Made by a program: the position numbers and the translations under genes. Below, one piece after another: positions 62,698 through 64,000 of a DNA stretch of 64,000 nucleotides. Source of the stretch: JBFGFX01 sp965232455 (GTDB lineage Bacteria; Pseudomonadota; Gammaproteobacteria; Steroidobacterales; Woeseiaceae); contig OZ246981.1 of NCBI GenBank assembly GCA_965232455.1, positions 2,418,001 to 2,482,000 of the forward strand, read 5' to 3'. The notes beneath the pieces were generated by a model. It worked only from the letters and a program-made list of their open reading frames with translations. It searched no databases and was not told the DNA's origin. Numbering within the stretch: the stretch's first letter is position 1; each line of letters begins with the position of its first letter.

Positions 62698-63159
62698 TCA
62701 ACGCCGTGCCGCGAAAAATTCGCCAAGCAGCGCGCCGGCCTCCTCCGCGAACAGGCCGCCGTTCACTTCCAGGCGATGATTCAGCGCCGGCAGGCCGCTG
62801 AGATCGACAACGCTACCGACCGCGCCGGCCTTTTCGTCGTAGGCGCCGAACACCACGCGCGCGACGCGCGCCTGCAGCATCGCGCCGACGCACATCGGAC
62901 AGGGTTCGAGCGTAACGAAAACGCATGCGCCGGGCAGCCGGTGGTTCCGCCGTTTTTGCGCGGCCAGCCTGAGGGCCACGATTTCCGCGTGGGCGCTAGG
63001 ATCGTTGTCGAGGATGCTGCGGTTGTGGCCGCGCGCCACGATCTCACCGGACTGGAACACGACGGCGCCGACCGGCACCTCGCCCGCGGCGGCGGCCTTG
63101 CCCGCTTCCGCCAGCGCTTCCCGCATGCAGGCCTGGTCGCTTTCCGACCAGCCGTTCAT
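62698..63159 (-). CDS. tadA: tRNA-specific adenosine deaminase
   Basis: TadA converts A34 to inosine in tRNA-Arg(ACG), allowing wobble decoding. From the ATG at 63159 the 153-residue protein has the zinc-deaminase signature: His57-Ala-Glu59 in SAHAEIVAL and cysteines 87 and 90 in LEPCPMCVGAM. VVFGAYDEKAGAVGSVVDL further supports the assignment. The ATG overlaps the guaA stop as ATGA, so the two are coupled. A GTG at 63165 is possible but less likely. Confidence 0.97.
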   Translation of the reverse strand: MNGWSESDQACMREALAEAGKAAAAGEVPVGAVVFQSGEIVARGHNRSILDNDPSAHAEIVALRLAAQKRRNHRLPGACVFVTLEPCPMCVGAMLQARVARVVFGAYDEKAGAVGSVVDLSGLPALNHRLEVNGGLFAEEAGALLGEFFAARR

Positions 63160-64000
63160 TCCCACTCGATCGTGGCGGGCGGCTTGCCGGAGATGTCGTA
63201 GGTGACGCGCGATATGCCGTCAACCTCGTTGATGATGCGCGTCGAGACGTGCTCCAGGAATTCGTACGGCAAATGCGACCAGCGCGCGGTCATGAAGTCG
63301 ATCGTTTCGACGGCCCGCAGGGCGATGACGTACTCGTATCGCCGTCCGTCACCCATGACGCCGACCGAGCGCACCGGCAGGAACACCGCAAACGCCTGGC
63401 TGCACTTGTCGTAAAGGCCGTTTTTCCGGAGTTCCTGTATGAAGATGTCGTCGGCGAACTGCAGCAGTTCGACGTAATCGCGTTTCACCTCGCCCAGCAC
63501 CCGCACGCCCAGCCCCGGTCCCGGAAACGGGTGCCGGTACACCATCTCGCGCGGCAGCCCGAGCTCGATGCCGATCCGCCGCACCTCGTCCTTGAACAGC
63601 TCGCGCAGCGGCTCGACGAGCTGCATGCGCATGTCCTCCGGCAGGCCGCCGACGTTGTGGTGCGACTTGATCAAGTGCGCTTTTCCGGTCGCCGCGCCGG
63701 CGGATTCGATCACGTCCGGGTAAATGGTTCCCTGCGCCAGCCAGTGGATGTCGGTCAGCTTGGTCGCCTCTTCCTCGAACACGTCGATAAACAGCCCGCC
63801 GATGACCTTGCGTTTCTCTTCCGGATCGGCGACGCCTTTCAACGCCGCGAAAAACCGGTCCGCGGCATTGACGCGCACGACGTTGACGCCCAGGTGCTCG
63901 GCAAAGGTCTCCATGACCTGGTCACCTTCGCGGTAGCGCAGCAGGCCGTGATCGACGAAGACGCAGGTCAGCTGATCGCCGATGGCCTCGTGCAAAAGCG
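63156..64000 (-). CDS. guaA: GMP synthase, C-terminal part (cut by right window edge)
   Basis: This is the C-terminal 280 or so residues of GuaA, which makes GMP from XMP with glutamine. The visible part covers most of the ATP-pyrophosphatase and dimerisation domains: VFVDHGLLRYREGDQV, IGGLFIDVFEEEA, WLAQGTIYPDVIESAG, KSHHNVGGLPEDM, HPFPGPGLGVRVLGE, and the family-invariant end KPPATIEWE. The glutaminase domain and the ATP P-loop lie beyond the right edge. The stop overlaps the tadA start. Confidence 0.97.
   Translation of the reverse strand, partial: LLHEAIGDQLTCVFVDHGLLRYREGDQVMETFAEHLGVNVVRVNAADRFFAALKGVADPEEKRKVIGGLFIDVFEEEATKLTDIHWLAQGTIYPDVIESAGAATGKAHLIKSHHNVGGLPEDMRMQLVEPLRELFKDEVRRIGIELGLPREMVYRHPFPGPGLGVRVLGEVKRDYVELLQFADDIFIQELRKNGLYDKCSQAFAVFLPVRSVGVMGDGRRYEYVIALRAVETIDFMTARWSHLPYEFLEHVSTRIINEVDGISRVTYDISGKPPATIEWE

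Overview
The window looks like a GC-rich chromosome segment from a gammaproteobacterium, probably an environmental lineage; I cannot name the genus. The evidence is gene content and order. There is a block glyA-nrdR-ribD-ribE-ribBX-ribH-nusB-thiL-pgpA, a single-chain 1.3 kb-residue PurL, EttA, a DUF1820 protein, and mltF-tadA-guaA at the right end. Core metabolic genes sit at both ends, and the middle (about 23-60 kb) is largely accessory.

Layout. 0-9 kb, all on the minus strand: the N-terminal part of a Ser/Thr kinase cut by the left edge, then the riboflavin/nusB/thiamine/pgpA operon led by nrdR and glyA, and a histone-deacetylase-like hydrolase. 9-24.6 kb: ettA and a membrane protein overlapping it, a DUF4145 protein, an aminotransferase, purL, a DUF1820 protein, a TagH-like FHA protein, acsA, a MaoC/CitE-like pair, an exported aldo-keto reductase and a CoA-binding protein. 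24.6-31.4 kb: a redox patch with an ECF sigma factor next to a di-haem cytochrome peroxidase-like protein, a membrane-anchored Rossmann protein, and a large beta-propeller di-haem lipoprotein coupled to an orphan periplasmic binding protein. 31.4-52.7 kb: an aminotransferase and many exported hydrolases (S1 protease, M20 peptidase, penicillin acylase, asparaginase, amidohydrolase), a Lon-like protease, small lipoproteins, and several visibly AT-richer genes of unknown function (about 43.2-44.3 and 47.2-49.8 kb).

The most interesting part is 53.1-60.2 kb, a tight plus-strand operon behind a recognisable sigma70-type promoter. It encodes a GNAT-like protein, an acyl carrier protein, an AMP-forming acyl/aminoacyl ligase, both subunits of adenosylcobalamin glutamate mutase, its MutL/GlmL reactivator, and a DapDC-fold PLP decarboxylase. 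This combination matches the vicenistatin beta-amino-acid starter pathway (VinH, VinI, VinN, VinL, VinO): glutamate to 3-methylaspartate, loading on ACP, and decarboxylation to 3-aminoisobutyryl-ACP. Here it stands without a polyketide synthase in view and includes a dedicated reactivase and a possible transferase.

Directly after this operon lie a tyrosine-integrase C-terminal fragment, a degenerate tRNA-3'-end-like sequence and an intact tRNA-Ser(CGA) with its own promoter and terminator, followed by mltF-tadA-guaA. purL and mltF, neighbours in many gammaproteobacteria, are here about 43.6 kb apart. I infer that much of the intervening DNA accumulated by insertion next to the tRNA gene. No CRISPR array, rRNA, complete insertion sequence or recognisable riboswitch was seen.
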